A model generated the notes under the pieces. That model did no database searches and had not been told where the DNA came from. It saw nothing but the letters and a program-made list of their open reading frames with translations. From the NCBI RefSeq assembly GCF_000149955.1, contig NC_031000.1, forward strand, positions 1,957,178-2,021,177: a DNA stretch of 64,000 nt. Direction: 5' to 3'. Shown here in pieces: positions 21,930 to 32,953 of this stretch. The stretch comes from Fusarium oxysporum f. sp. lycopersici 4287 (taxonomy: Eukaryota; Ascomycota; Sordariomycetes; Hypocreales; Nectriaceae). The translations under genes and the position numbers were made by a program. Every line of letters begins with the position of its first letter. The stretch's first letter is position 1.

Positions 21930-23264
21930 GCAGCCTCCCAGAGCCCAGTCTACAATGGATTGTGCTGCAATAAGCATGAGGCTTTCACCTAGATTATTTC
22001 ATGAATCAGATGTCCACAGCATCAGTGTCCCCCGCTTGTTGACTATGCTACAGAGTATCCGTACAATTCTCTCGCTTACCCTGATCGTCTTCCCTGGATG
22101 AGATCAAGCTCGAGATTGAGTAATTATTGTTGTTGTGGCGGAGGGGGGAGGTCAATGCGCATCTAGTTCCAGCCCCGTGTCCCCGAAGCTAGTTGTCACG
22201 CGCTAGCACGGTCGTAAGACTTACATGCATTATGCATTCCCAATTGGGCTAAGGCCCATGGTGCTAGCTGTCGGGGAAATCGAGGGTCATGAATTTGATC
22301 ATTTCGTGCAGGCGGCTGTGAACTCCCTTGCCTAATGACATTCCAACAGTTTCTGCTCGATTTTTCCCTTTGAATTCCTAGGCAAATTAGGAACCCGAGC
22401 CATACACACTTTTGAAGGTGAGAGCCTCTCCCAGGTTAGGGTCCTTGAGTTGCTCGTAACGGGGGTATTCCAGCTATGAGCTGCGCCATTTTTGAGGAGA
22501 TATGCAACCCATCTTTCACTATAAACAACTCATTTTTGAATAAGACAAATAGACACAAAAAGGCGGAATAGCTCGAGTGGTGTTAGGGACAATATGTTGA
22601 TGTGAAAATTGCGTTTTTCTACGTTCAAAGGCACCAACTCGTGCCCGCAGCTCTCATCCGCCGGAAGATCTGGCGGGCAGCTCGATTTGGGGTCTCAAAG
22701 CTCTCGCCACTGTAGGCACTAGGTGACTGCGTTCCTTGAAGGATTGATTCCATGTCATTGATCAAATTGAACAGAATTTGTATGGGGATTTTGTTGAAAA
22801 TGCTTCATAAAATCTTCAATCCGGGACTTGCACCTCTCGCACTGAGAATGATTGCATAAGGCAAGTGGGGTGAGTGATTTTCCCAAAGGCTATGCCGACT
22901 GAAGTGATAGTTGGAAACATCACAACTCTAACCAGAGAGTCGGAGAAGATGGCCGCCCGGTAACTGCAGTGGTGAATAAAAAACTACTTTCATACCATAG
23001 ACGAGAACACAAAGCTAAACTCCCATCATGCAAGGGTCAAGTGGGACGGTGGCAAAAACTCCGCCGGCCAAAACCTCCTAGCCATTGACTATTGGACTGG
23101 CTGGTATGCATACTCTCATTTACGCTCTGGGTCGCTCAAGTTTAGAGGAGTGGTGGGGTATGAGGACATAAGGTCAAGTGTGAAACAGGCCGGGAGGCAT
23201 AGAGCTTCGGGAAGGCGGTCATCTACCCTCCTTATTTTTTTGGCTTTTCCTTCTTTTTCTCATA
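21930..23264. other. Stretch with no recognised gene
   Basis: No open frame with a recognisable domain. A tRNA-like start (TAGCTCGAGTGG, A-box-like) at about 22568 has no matching B box or acceptor stem. The words GTGGGGTGAG/CAAGTGGG recur, perhaps from decayed piggyBac ends. Confidence 0.35.
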
Positions 23265-23269
23265 TTAAT

Positions 23270-23455
23270 TGTCGCAGGCCGGGCATGGTCTCAATGATCC
23301 TCAGGAACAACAGCCCTTAGTAATCAAGCTGGGTGATTTAAAGTAAAACCTGTGGGTTGGAATACCCCACACAGAAGACAATCAATCAACTCACTACTGC
23401 TGCTCATTATGAATGACCCGACCTTCAATCCACTTTAAGCACGCTCAGTGCGACA
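23270..23455 (+). repeat. 5' LTR of copia element A
   Basis: 186-bp LTR with TG...CA ends, preceded by TTAAT. It matches the 3' LTR except for three bases close to its end. Confidence 0.95.
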
Positions 23456-23470
23456 GTTATGAGCCCGGAG
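23456..23470 (+). promoter_or_regulatory. Primer-binding site, half-tRNA initiator-Met type
   Basis: GTTATGAGCCCGGAG starts immediately after the LTR. It is complementary to the anticodon stem-loop of initiator tRNA-Met (the GGGCUCAUAAC segment), not its 3' end. Priming by such an internal tRNA half is known for Drosophila copia. Copia element B has the same site. Confidence 0.7.
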
Positions 23471-23773
23471 ACTCTTCCGCTACGTCGCACGCGATATTTA
23501 TCACCATTACCAGCTTTCCTGTCAACCTGGACGCAATGAAATCTTTCTTCCGACAGGAAATTCTCTTCAGAGAAACCGGAACGAAGTTGGACCGGTTGCA
23601 TTATGCTTACTGCGGGGTTCATCACCAGCCGCGAAAGCAGCAACTACAGAGAAGACTCAGAAAAACTGATATTTTCATAATGATTTCAATTAAAAAGGAA
23701 GCTAACGCATTAAATAGAAGTCAACTAAAAAGTGAAGTTAACATTGCCTTTACCAAAAATCATCAAACACAAG

Positions 23774-26700
23774 ATGTCGATCAAAGACCATAACCTCGCT
23801 ATGCTCAACGCCCGTGAAGACTGGACGAACTGGATTAATTCTATCGAGGACCTTGCTGTGCGTAATGATGTCTGGAACTATTGTGATCCAGAAGGGATCG
23901 AAAATCTGGTCTTTACTGCGACCAAACCATCAGACTCAGCGAGCAAGGATACGATCCAGAAATACCACAGCCTCCAGGCTATCTACGAGAGCGAGAAGAA
24001 GAAATATGACAAGGTCTCTGATCGCATCGACCTCACGGTGTGTCAGGAGTTCAAGCAACACTACCTCGGAATCCATGACGTCCGCGGCAAACTCATCGCG
24101 CTGGCTGATAGCATCCAACCCACCGCGAAAGATCAGAAGCAGAATGTCAGGACCGAGTTCGAATCGCTTAAGAAAGGCCCTGGCAACACTAGTCTTGACA
24201 AATGGCTTAGCCGCTGGCCTGCTCTCGTCAGCAACGCCAAGCGTTACAAGATCGAGAATCTCAGCGAGTCACAGATTTGTGATGCGTTCATTGAAGCATC
24301 TCGTGAAGTCAACCCACCGTTCTACAACTACATGAAGTCCAAAGAAGCTCAGGTTGAGAACGAGAAGAACCTCATCAAGGAGGCTGCAAAAGCCATGGAG
24401 AAGATCTCAAACGCGTTTCTCACCGCGCTTAACGAGATTAATCCTGACCATGCCAGTAACGGCTCTATCACCGTTGCAAGCTCGGCTGATTCTGAAGAGG
24501 ACGAAAATGATCAAAATGATGATGCCACTATTGTTCAGAAAGCTCAGAATACAACGAACAGAGCTCTCAGGGCCTTCCGCAAGCTCAACCCAACCCTCTC
24601 CGAGAAGAAGATCACGATCGGATTCTGTATTAGGCAATTCAGAACAATGGCACCACCGAAGGAGAACGCTACTAGGGGACGAGCAGCCCATGCCACATTC
24701 CAAGATAGGAAGCATGGCAATGGCTGGGACTCGCAAAACGAGGAGAGCCAGCCCCAGCAGAAAAGACAGCGAACACAACCTTCATCTTCGAGCACAAACC
24801 CTCAACAGTGCGTATGTGGCATGTCTCACAAGTATGCTGACTGCTACTACCTAAATCCTTCGAAGGCACCAGAAGGATGGACACCAGCCATCCAAGTCCA
24901 ATCGAAAGTCATCACTGCAGTCAAAGGGAGCAGGAGGCTTCGGACAAACATCGAAAAGAACTTCAGGAGAAACAAGATCAACCTACCTAAGTTCTGGCAG
25001 TCTGACAGTACGGAGAATCAACACAAGACTCCGACAGAAGACGAGACTTCAAACACTGCTGCCGCGTTACCACGCAAATCAAGAGCTGCATTTGTCACGT
25101 CAAAGTTCGCACTCAGCACAACCGCAAAAGACGAGTACGGCGACTGCTTTCGACTCGACAACTGCGCGGATACGCATGTCTGCAATGACCTATCTCGCTT
25201 CACTAAATACAAGCCTCTGGACAATGAAGTCATCGAGTTTGGCGACTCAGGCACATACATCACGGGTGTCGGCAATGTCACAGTCCATGTTGATACCCCA
25301 TCGGGTCCAGGCTTAATCCAGATCGAGAATGTTGCCCATGTTCCCGGATTCCACTGGAACCTCATCAACACGCACTCTCTCGAACAACAAGGCCTCTATT
25401 TTAATACTAGGACCTGTTGGATGGAGTATTCGGATGGATCAAATGCCTTCAAGGCAACAAAGTATGGTGCTTTCCGAGTGGTCGAACCTTGCATGAAGGA
25501 CGCTGTCTTCAAGGCAAAGTCGCACCAAGAGGCTGTGAAGTCATTTGCAATGGCGACCAAGTCGAGAACACCTCAAGTGGCAATAGCATCTATGGATATC
25601 TGGCACGCAAGGCTTGGCCATATCCGTAAGGAAGCTCTCGAACACGTGCCTCAAGTAGTCGAAGGAGTCGCACTTGGCACTCACGACTTTGAACGAAAAT
25701 CTGAGCTTTGTCCCGAATGCCAACTCGGACAGGCGCACCAGCAAATCTCACGTGTACCAACCTGGAGGGGAACCTACCCTTTCGAAAGGATACATCTCGA
25801 CCTTGTCGATATGGAGGAAGCCTTCAACGCCGACTCCTGGGTCGCTCACTTTTATTGCGACCACTCGGCTTACCACGTGTCCTTCAATCTCCCGAACAAG
25901 GCTCAAGAGGAACTCCTGTCGGCTACGCAAGAGTTTCTCGCCATTACAAACGACAACTGGGGTTTCACTACGCGGTACATCCGATCAGATGGCGAGAAAG
26001 GTCTGGGCAAGAAATGGAAGCATTTCATTACAATGAAAGGAATCATCTTCAATCCATCTCCACCAGATACGCCAGATCAGAACGGTCCTGCCGAACGTTC
26101 TGGGGGGGTGATCATGACTATCGCTCGCAAGCTTCGAATACAGGGAAATCTACCTCAGAAACTCTGGCCCTACATCGTTGCTCATGCTACCCGCCTCCTC
26201 AATCGCATCCCGGTTCAACGAAAACAATGGCGAACTCCGTTTGAGATGGTTCATGGCAGAAAGCCGAACCTCTCTCATCTCAAAATCATTGGCTCTCTCG
26301 CCTATGTATTGATCAAGAACAAGAAAGCTCGTCCGGCCAGAGCGAAACTACAAGAAAACGCGCTCACGGGATGGCTTGTCGGATTCGACGCAACTAATAT
26401 CCACAAAGTTTGGATTCCACACCTCGATCGTGTTATTGTATCTCGTGATGTTCAAATTGACGAGAAAGTCATGTACGATCCACAGCTTGCCACAACTCGT
26501 CCTGAATCAGGACAGGCTCTCGCCATTACGGTCAACGAAGTTGATCTGGACGAAGAAGATGTTGAGCCATTGCCTATCACGGAGGATATAGCAACATCAG
26601 TTCCTGTTTCGATCCAAACAGAAGTAGAGCCACCTCCACTAGGGTTGCTTCTCACACCACAAAGCTCACCTGAACGAGCAACAGCAGGGGAAATACAGGT

Positions 26701-28696
26701 TGAACAGCCAGACGTGTTGCGGCCCCCGAATCAAGCAGCTCTCCATCAAGCATCATCGCATCCTCGGACAAATATGTCAGGAGAAGAGGCACCCAGAAAG
26801 GAAGGAACAACGGACGCCGAGGTGCTCCAGAACCTTCGGACAACTTCTGGGAGAAACATCAAACTGTCTCTGAGAGGTCAGGATGCAATCGAAACATTCA
26901 AACCGCGCTCCACCCTACATCGAGTTCAGAAGCGAGCACGAAGACAGGCATACACCCTACGACTGGAACGCGCGAAGCTGGGACATCAGATCGCCCACGC
27001 CTTCGCAGCTGCACGGTCAATCCGAATCCATCGGAGGGACCTGCTACCACCACCTGAATTCTGGCATCAACTAAAACGGCACCCTGAGAGAGAAGGCTTC
27101 AAACGAGCTGCAGGCGCCGAGATCAACTCACTCAAGGAGAAGAAATCCTTCCAACTAGTTGATTGTCCAGAAGGCAAACAGATACTGCCGCTCAAATGGG
27201 TCTTTACCTACAAACTGGATGATACAGGACATCTCATTCGTCATAAAGCCCGCATCTGTGTCAGAGGTGATCTCCAACACCACTCTGGTGAAGACATCTA
27301 CGCAGCAACCGGTGCTTATCGAAGCTTCCGGATTCTGATGGCTCTCGTCTGTGCGTTTGGGCTGATATGTCACCAAGTTGACTTCAAGAACGCCTTCGTC
27401 AACGCTGAAATGGACGAGGAGGTCTACACCACATGCCCACCGGGATATGGTCAATCAGGAAAGGTCTGGAGACTGCTCAAAGCGCTCTATGGTCTGCGCA
27501 AGTCACCAAAACTGTGGTACCATGAACTTGTACGGTTCCTCAAAGACCTGGGATTTGAACAATGCCCAGATGAACCATGCATTCTCATTAACAACGAGAC
27601 TCATCTTGTCTTGTTTCTTTACGTCGATGATCTTCTCATCATCGCACAATCTGACTACCTCCAACAAGTCAACGAATTCAAAGCAGCAGTAAACGGCAAA
27701 TACGGGATTAAGGATTTGGGAGAAGCAATCACCTTCCTCAACATCAGGATCCTTCGAGATACCAAGGCCAAGAAGCTCTGGATCTGCCAGGATGGATATA
27801 TCGACAAACTTTGTAACAAGTTCGGGATCGACAAATCAATGAGAACGACAACTCCTCTCATTCCGTCGTACCGTCCCCAACCTTTCGAAGGACAGGCCAC
27901 TATTCGACAGATAACAGAGATGCAAGAAAAGGTAGGATCAGTTCTGTATGCGGCAGTAGTAACAAGACCAGATGTCTCCTATGCAGCTAGCCAGTTAAGC
28001 CAATTCGCTATGAACCCTTCACCAGAGCACCTGCGGTATGCGAACAGAGTTCTCTCATATCTCCAGACCACACGGTACTATGCCATCGAGTTCTCGGGCT
28101 CTGTGGATAAGGCCACAGCAGTAGAGACAGGCGATGATGAAGTACTACAGCAGTCAAGCGACGCATCGTTCGCGGATGATCCAGAGACTCGAAGATCCAC
28201 CCAGGGCTATCTCATGAAGTTGTTTAGCGGGGCAATCATGTGGCAGTCTTCAAAACAGAAGACTGTAACCACGTCAACGACTGAAGCGGAACTGTTATCG
28301 CTGTCTCATACAGCGAGGGAGACAATAGCTCTATACCGACTGTTCGGTCAGATATAATTCGATCCAGAACACCAACCACGCATCCTCTGTGACAATCAAT
28401 AAACAGTGGGACTGGTCCAGAAAGAGAGACCACAACTAACATCAAAGTTAAGACACGTCGACATCCACAATTTTTGGCTAAGACAGATCCATCGAGACGG
28501 CAAAATTACAGTTCAATGGGTTCCAACAACAGACATGCCTGCAGATGGCTTCACAAAACCTCTTTCAGCAGAAAAGCATTCTCACTTCGTGAAACAATTG
28601 GGCCTGGTTGATATCTCACTGCGGATTGATCCAGAACACGTTTCAGAGGAGGATATCGATCAGGATGATATGCAGATCTCATCTGATACAGACTGA
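23774..28696 (+). pseudogene. Copia A gag-pol polyprotein, two late nonsense codons
   Basis: The first ATG of the long frame is 23774. The frame runs to TAA at 28355-28357 (1527 residues), then continues in the same frame past a second TAA at 28400-28402 to a TGA at 28694-28696. Order: gag with a Cys-rich knuckle (CVCGMSHKYADCYYL, near residue 350); protease (DNCADTHV); pre-integrase His/Cys finger (WHARLGHI, CPECQLGQ); integrase core with Asp in IHLDLVDM, Asp in IRSDGEK and Glu in NGPAERSGG; reverse transcriptase (LKWVFTYKLD, VDFKNAFVNAE, ALYGLRKSPKLWY, FLYVDDLLII); and RNase H (DASFADD, TTSTTEAELL). Both stops fit CAA-to-TAA changes and remove only the end of RNase H and the tail. Integrase and reverse transcriptase remain whole. 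Confidence 0.93.
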
Positions 28697-28710
28697 AATC
28701 TGGGGGGGTG

Positions 28711-28896
28711 TGTCGCAGGCCGGGCATGGTCTCAATGATCCTCAGGAACAACAGCCCTTAGTAATCAAGCTGGGTGATTTAAAGTAAAACCTGTGGGTTG
28801 GAATACCCCACACAGAAGACAATCAATCAACTCACTACTGCTGCTCATTATGAATGACCCGACCTTCAATCCACTTTAAGCACATCCAGTGCGACA
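28711..28896 (+). repeat. 3' LTR of copia element A
   Basis: 186-bp copy of the 5' LTR, followed by the TTAAT target duplication at 28897-28901. The spacer from there to 29206 holds no recognisable gene. Confidence 0.95.
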
Positions 28897-29206
28897 TTAA
28901 TATACCGCTATAACTCATGAAATTCGGTAGCGCCTGTGGGTCTAAGCTAAGGAATGGGCCCGCAGTTTCTAACTGTATGTGGTTACCACCAATTTGCGAA
29001 CCCAACCTCCACTGTCCTTCCCCTCCTTGGTAACTCGCCGATATCTCGACTTCTAACGGTCGCAATGACTTCTAATTTTAGGAATGCATTTATTGATATC
29101 ATATGTATATGTATGCGAAAGAACGGCAATTTTTGGCGACCCTGATGAATTTCACAGATGTAACCGAAGATTTCGATGACGACGAATGCTTCGAGATCGG
29201 ACAGAC

Positions 29207-32200
29207 CTACCGAAAGGCCCGTTGAGAACGCGAACGTGTTGTTGGACCCCTGGTTGCCGTGTTCTGATTATCTCTCATAACGGGTAGCCGCGCTTGACTA
29301 CGCGTGGCAATCGGCTGTGAGGTCAGCGACTCTTCGGGGCTCATGCGGTCAGAATATTCGTCGTTATCTGACCCTTGAAGAGGTGATAGAGGGATATCCT
29401 TTTCTTCGTAGTCCCCGGCTACAACGATTGTATCACCCGTCGGTGTTTCTGGCGATCGTAGCGGTGACTCCGGGCTTTGGGGTGCTCCCTGCTCACCCCC
29501 GAGGGCTTCTAGCTCAGTCTGTAGTTGTGCACTTGGCGACTCGCTTGCCTCGGCTGTTGCGAAGCTCTCAGATGTTGCGTAAGTGTCTGCGATGCTTCTG
29601 TCGTCTCCCTCGGCGTCAGGCCTGCTCATAGGCTCTGGTGTCGCTTCTGGGGTCTGAAGTCCATTAGTGATCTGAATCGGTGCATGCTGGTTTTGGTGCT
29701 CGATAGCGCTTTCCGCGGGGTTAGCGCTGCTTTCTTCAGTCACCTCCACCCCCGAGTTCAGACCCTCGGATTCTGTAACTTGGATAGGTCTTTCCGGTAA
29801 GTCCACCTCGTCATCGTCATCGAGATTTAGGATCCACGATTTGAATACCCTCTCCGGGAGCTCTTCCGAGCGTTCTTTATCCGGTTTGTAGAAGATATGC
29901 TCATTGAACCTGACGTTGCGAGTGACTACGACCTTCTCAAGCCGAGGAATCCAAATCCGGTAGATGTTATGCGCTGTGTAGCCCACTAAGTACCCGATAT
30001 GGCCTCTGGGGCTCGTTTTAAACGCCTTCCTATGCGTCCCGGCTTCTCTGTCTCGATCTAATGGATATGCGCGGCAGCCATAGGCATGCACGCCGCTCCA
30101 ATCAGGTCTAAGGTCTGCCGTGTGCTCTCTTATCTGTAGTGGCGCTTCGCGCCTGAACCAATTTTGTAATACCTCTATAGGTGACTGCCATCCCTTTGTG
30201 GCTTTTGGACTTATATTAAGCAGGAATGCCGAGGTTTGCGTGCTCTCTGGCCACAGCGAATGGGGTAGCTGTGCTCCATTGAGCATTGCATTTGACTTTT
30301 CTGATACCTCTTTTCCTGCTCTTTCTGAGCCTCCATTAGGTTCCTTCGTGTGTGGTGGTGCTAGCTCAACATCTATGCCTTCAAATCGCACCCATCGGAG
30401 GAAGTCGGTGTTTCCTGATGCATGGATCACAGCTGGCTCATTATCACTGCGCAGTTTGCCGATAACAAGGCCGAATTGGCGCTTGACCCAGCGTTCAAAC
30501 TGAAATAGCGCGTTAAACACCACTGAGCCTTTCTTGCTTGCTAACGGGATAGCGTATAGCCAACCGCTATATTCATCTTTTATAATCAACAGGTAACATG
30601 AGCCGTTATACCCCGGTTCGTACTCTTGGAGGTCCCAATGGACCCTCCAAAACGGCCTTGGGGCGCGCTCATCTGGCTGACGGCGACTGATAACCTGGGT
30701 TGCGTATGTTCGAGCACAGGTCTCACAGTTAATACGCGCTGTTCCGTTGATTCGCACGTTCCTAGCATGGTATACAAGCTTCTGAAGGGCTTCCTTACCC
30801 AGGTGCCCTGATCGGAGGTGCCACAGGGCTTCGCAATCATCTCGCGGTCTCCTGGTATCTCTAGATGATCTCCATGCTCGGGAAGCAAAGAAATGCATTA
30901 CGCTTGCGCCATCGCGCCAGAGAACCACCTCATTGCTGATCGGAATCACATTTTCGAGCATAGGATGGTCTATAGGAGAGTAGGCAGAAACAGGCTTCAA
31001 TTGAAGTATCAGAACGTTATACTTGCGCTGCAGCTGTATGAGAACAACGCTCTCTCTCGGGGTTCCCCATCGCAGTGAGCAGTCAAAACCCGAATACCAT
31101 GCTCCTGACGTGCGCAAAAGGGCTTCTGAGACGATATTCGTGTGGAATCCCTCCACGACGACGACTTCGCTTAGGGTCAGTGATTGGGTCTTTGGTCCCG
31201 AGGGCCCGTTCATGATCTTGCGGATCACCCTAGTCCCCTTTCCTAAGATTGGAAAGCTTGTATCGCCGGCTTCCACATAGTCCCCGTGGGTAGGGACGAA
31301 GGAGTCCTTTTCGAGCATGGCTATACTGTTCACTAGGTGCGTAGCGCCGCAGGTATCCAGTAGAGTGCTTCGTGTAAGAGGGTGAAGGGGTCCCTTGTGC
31401 GCTATATGGAGCTGGATGTTACGCTCAGCTTCGGCTAGGATGTCGGGTGATAGGATGAAATTAATAAGGTTTCCAGGGTACACGGAGGAACCAGGGTTGC
31501 CCTGAGCAGGGGAGCATGCCTCACCGCTGTTTCTCAAGACTTTTGGCTTCAACCATTTCCAAACGGGCTTGTCAAGCTCCTTTCTTATGCGGTCAAGTTC
31601 ACCGTCTGAGGGCTTCTTTACATGCCGAGGTGCCGTGCCGGTTACGGCGTAGATAAGTAGGGCGCATTCCTCAGCCTTCCACCAATGGTTATCGCGCTTG
31701 CAGGGGCAGTTGTTGTGCTTTGGTTTATCTGAGCGATTGCCAAGGGTCGCGTGGACCGCATAGCTCTTGCCAACTTGGGTTCTTCTGATAACACCTCGTA
31801 GCTCACTGGCTAGATCGGTGAGGGAGGTCTCCTCATTCAATTTCTCCTTCTTGAGAAGCGCGTTTCGCTCGCCTTCCGCCCAGGAAGGGGCTATCCTCTT
31901 CTCTACAGCTTCCAAAAAGCGGTCAACACCTGGGTTTCCTAAGATCTCAGGGATCTCATATGGCCTTGCTTGTGCGTAGGCCTCTTGCCAGCGTTGCAGC
32001 CACTGTTCGGGGCTCTGTCGAGCTTTGGAGGCATCGTCGAGGATCTTGAGATATCGCTGTGTAATCTCACGAATCGTGGTTGAGATGCTTGGTGCGAGAT
32101 CTTCTTTCAAGCCCCTTAGTAGTTGGCGTATAGTATAGCCTGTTGGGTGCTCTTCTTTGATCTGACCGAGCACTGCTGCTAGGATGCTGGAGTCAACGCT

Positions 32201-32590
32201 CTCAACAATATGGGCCATAATGCGTGAGTATTCGGTGGCTCGCTGCCTATGCTGCCTTTGCAGGTGCGGTAGGGCTAGGAGATGGGCTTCATAGAAGATC
32301 TTAAGATCGCCGGTAGAGGGCTTCGTAGGCGGGATTTCCTCTTCTGCCGTTTTGCCTACCCTGATCTCATGCTCGGCGAGCTTGCGCTTCATGAAAGTCT
32401 CGAAGTCCTCTATAACTGGCTCTTCTGGCTTGTCAGAGTCCCGGTCGGCACGCTCGGGGTCGATTCGCGGCCAGGCTCCGTAAGCTTCAGCTTGTAATTC
32501 GATCTCTTGAATCCATGGAATCCAGTTATCGGGGCCGCGCAGGATTGTACGGGCTGTCGTGCTCGAGGAGCTTCGCTCATAGATTGTCAT
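29207..32590 (-). pseudogene. Copia B gag-protease-integrase polyprotein (RT missing)
   Basis: An open frame of 1127 residues, starting MTIYERSSSSTTAR at 32590. The gag region has a Trp-rich start (GPDNWIPWIQEIE), and a Cys/His cluster follows (NNCPCKRDNHWWKAEEC). The protease-like motif is LDTCGATHLV. The pre-integrase finger (WHLRSGHLGKEAL, CETCART) leads into the integrase core with Asp in VHWDLQEY, Asp in LRSDNEPA and Glu in NGGSERAG. The acidic, Ser/Pro-rich linker that normally precedes reverse transcriptase ends at a TAG (29207-29209). Beyond it no reverse transcriptase homology is visible before copia A. It is a truncation rather than a simple point mutation. Confidence 0.9.
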
Positions 32591-32699
32591 GCTTGATGAT
32601 CATTGAAAGGGATATAGAGAGAGGTAATTGGTTCTGTTACAGGATAAGATAAAATATGTGTGTGTAATAGGGCAGTGGAAGTTACTAGGACTTGCACCT

Positions 32700-32714
32700 A
32701 CCCGGGCTCATAAC
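32700..32714 (-). promoter_or_regulatory. Primer-binding site of copia B
   Basis: Read on the minus strand, GTTATGAGCCCGGG directly follows the LTR end. It is the same initiator tRNA-Met half site as in copia A despite unrelated LTRs. Confidence 0.7.
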
Positions 32715-32898
32715 TGTGGCACGCACAGCAGAGGGGCACATAAGAGAGGGTTAAAAGAGCCTTGATTCTATCATAGGAGGGGGCCAGCAGAGCTCCTTAT
32801 ATACAGATGGAGCATCAGATCCTTGTCAGGGAAGCTAAACCGATCAGGGCTACCCTACTTTTGACAATTAGTACCTCGCTGGTACTGCTGTGATGACA
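32715..32898 (-). repeat. 5' LTR of copia element B
   Basis: 184 bp on the minus strand from TGTCATCACAG (32898) to GTGCCACA (32715), with a TATATAAGG box inside. No second copy is in the window. Confidence 0.8.
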
Positions 32899-32953
32899 GG
32901 GATAAGGTGGGGCGGGGTACGCCTTGGAGGCTTGTGAGCTCTCAGGAGATAAG
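32899..32953. repeat. piggyBac/MITE end next to copia B
   Basis: Reverse complement reads CTTATCTCCTGAGAGCTCAC then AAGCCTCCAAGG, matching the ends of the MITEs at 21737 and 4591. It directly abuts the copia B LTR, so copia B probably inserted into or beside a piggyBac-type element. The other half was not found. Confidence 0.6.

Larger units (their letters stand above)
23270..28896 (+). mobile_element. Ty1/copia LTR retrotransposon A, full length
   Basis: A complete element of 5627 bp. LTRs of 186 bp lie at 23270-23455 and 28711-28896; each begins TGTCGCAGG and ends GTGCGACA. They differ at three positions, near 23443-23445 and 28883-28885. The 5-bp target duplication TTAAT flanks both ends (23265-23269 and 28897-28901). 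A primer-binding site follows the 5' LTR directly, and a purine-rich tract with GGGGGGG precedes the 3' LTR. One gag-pol frame fills the interior. High LTR identity means recent insertion. Confidence 0.95.
29207..32898 (-). mobile_element. Ty1/copia retrotransposon B, truncated 5' half
   Basis: A second copia family in reverse orientation. It keeps one LTR (32898 down to 32715; TGTCATCACAG to GTGCCACA), a primer-binding site and gag-protease-integrase. Reverse transcriptase, RNase H and the second LTR are absent; homology stops near 29150-29207. It is therefore not autonomous. The protein has little similarity to element A beyond family motifs, and the LTRs are unrelated in sequence. Confidence 0.88.

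Noticed and set aside
22568..22660. tRNA-like sequence (TAGCTCGAGTGG resembling an A box, GTTCAAAGG resembling a B box)
   Set aside because: The B-box-like word ends in G rather than C, the spacing is long and no acceptor stem pairs with GGCGGAA, so no cloverleaf can be drawn.
29207..32590. Copia B as a domesticated host gene because of its long open frame
   Set aside because: Typical LTR, primer site and integrase motifs are present, and the missing polymerase is explained by truncation. There is no evidence of selection.
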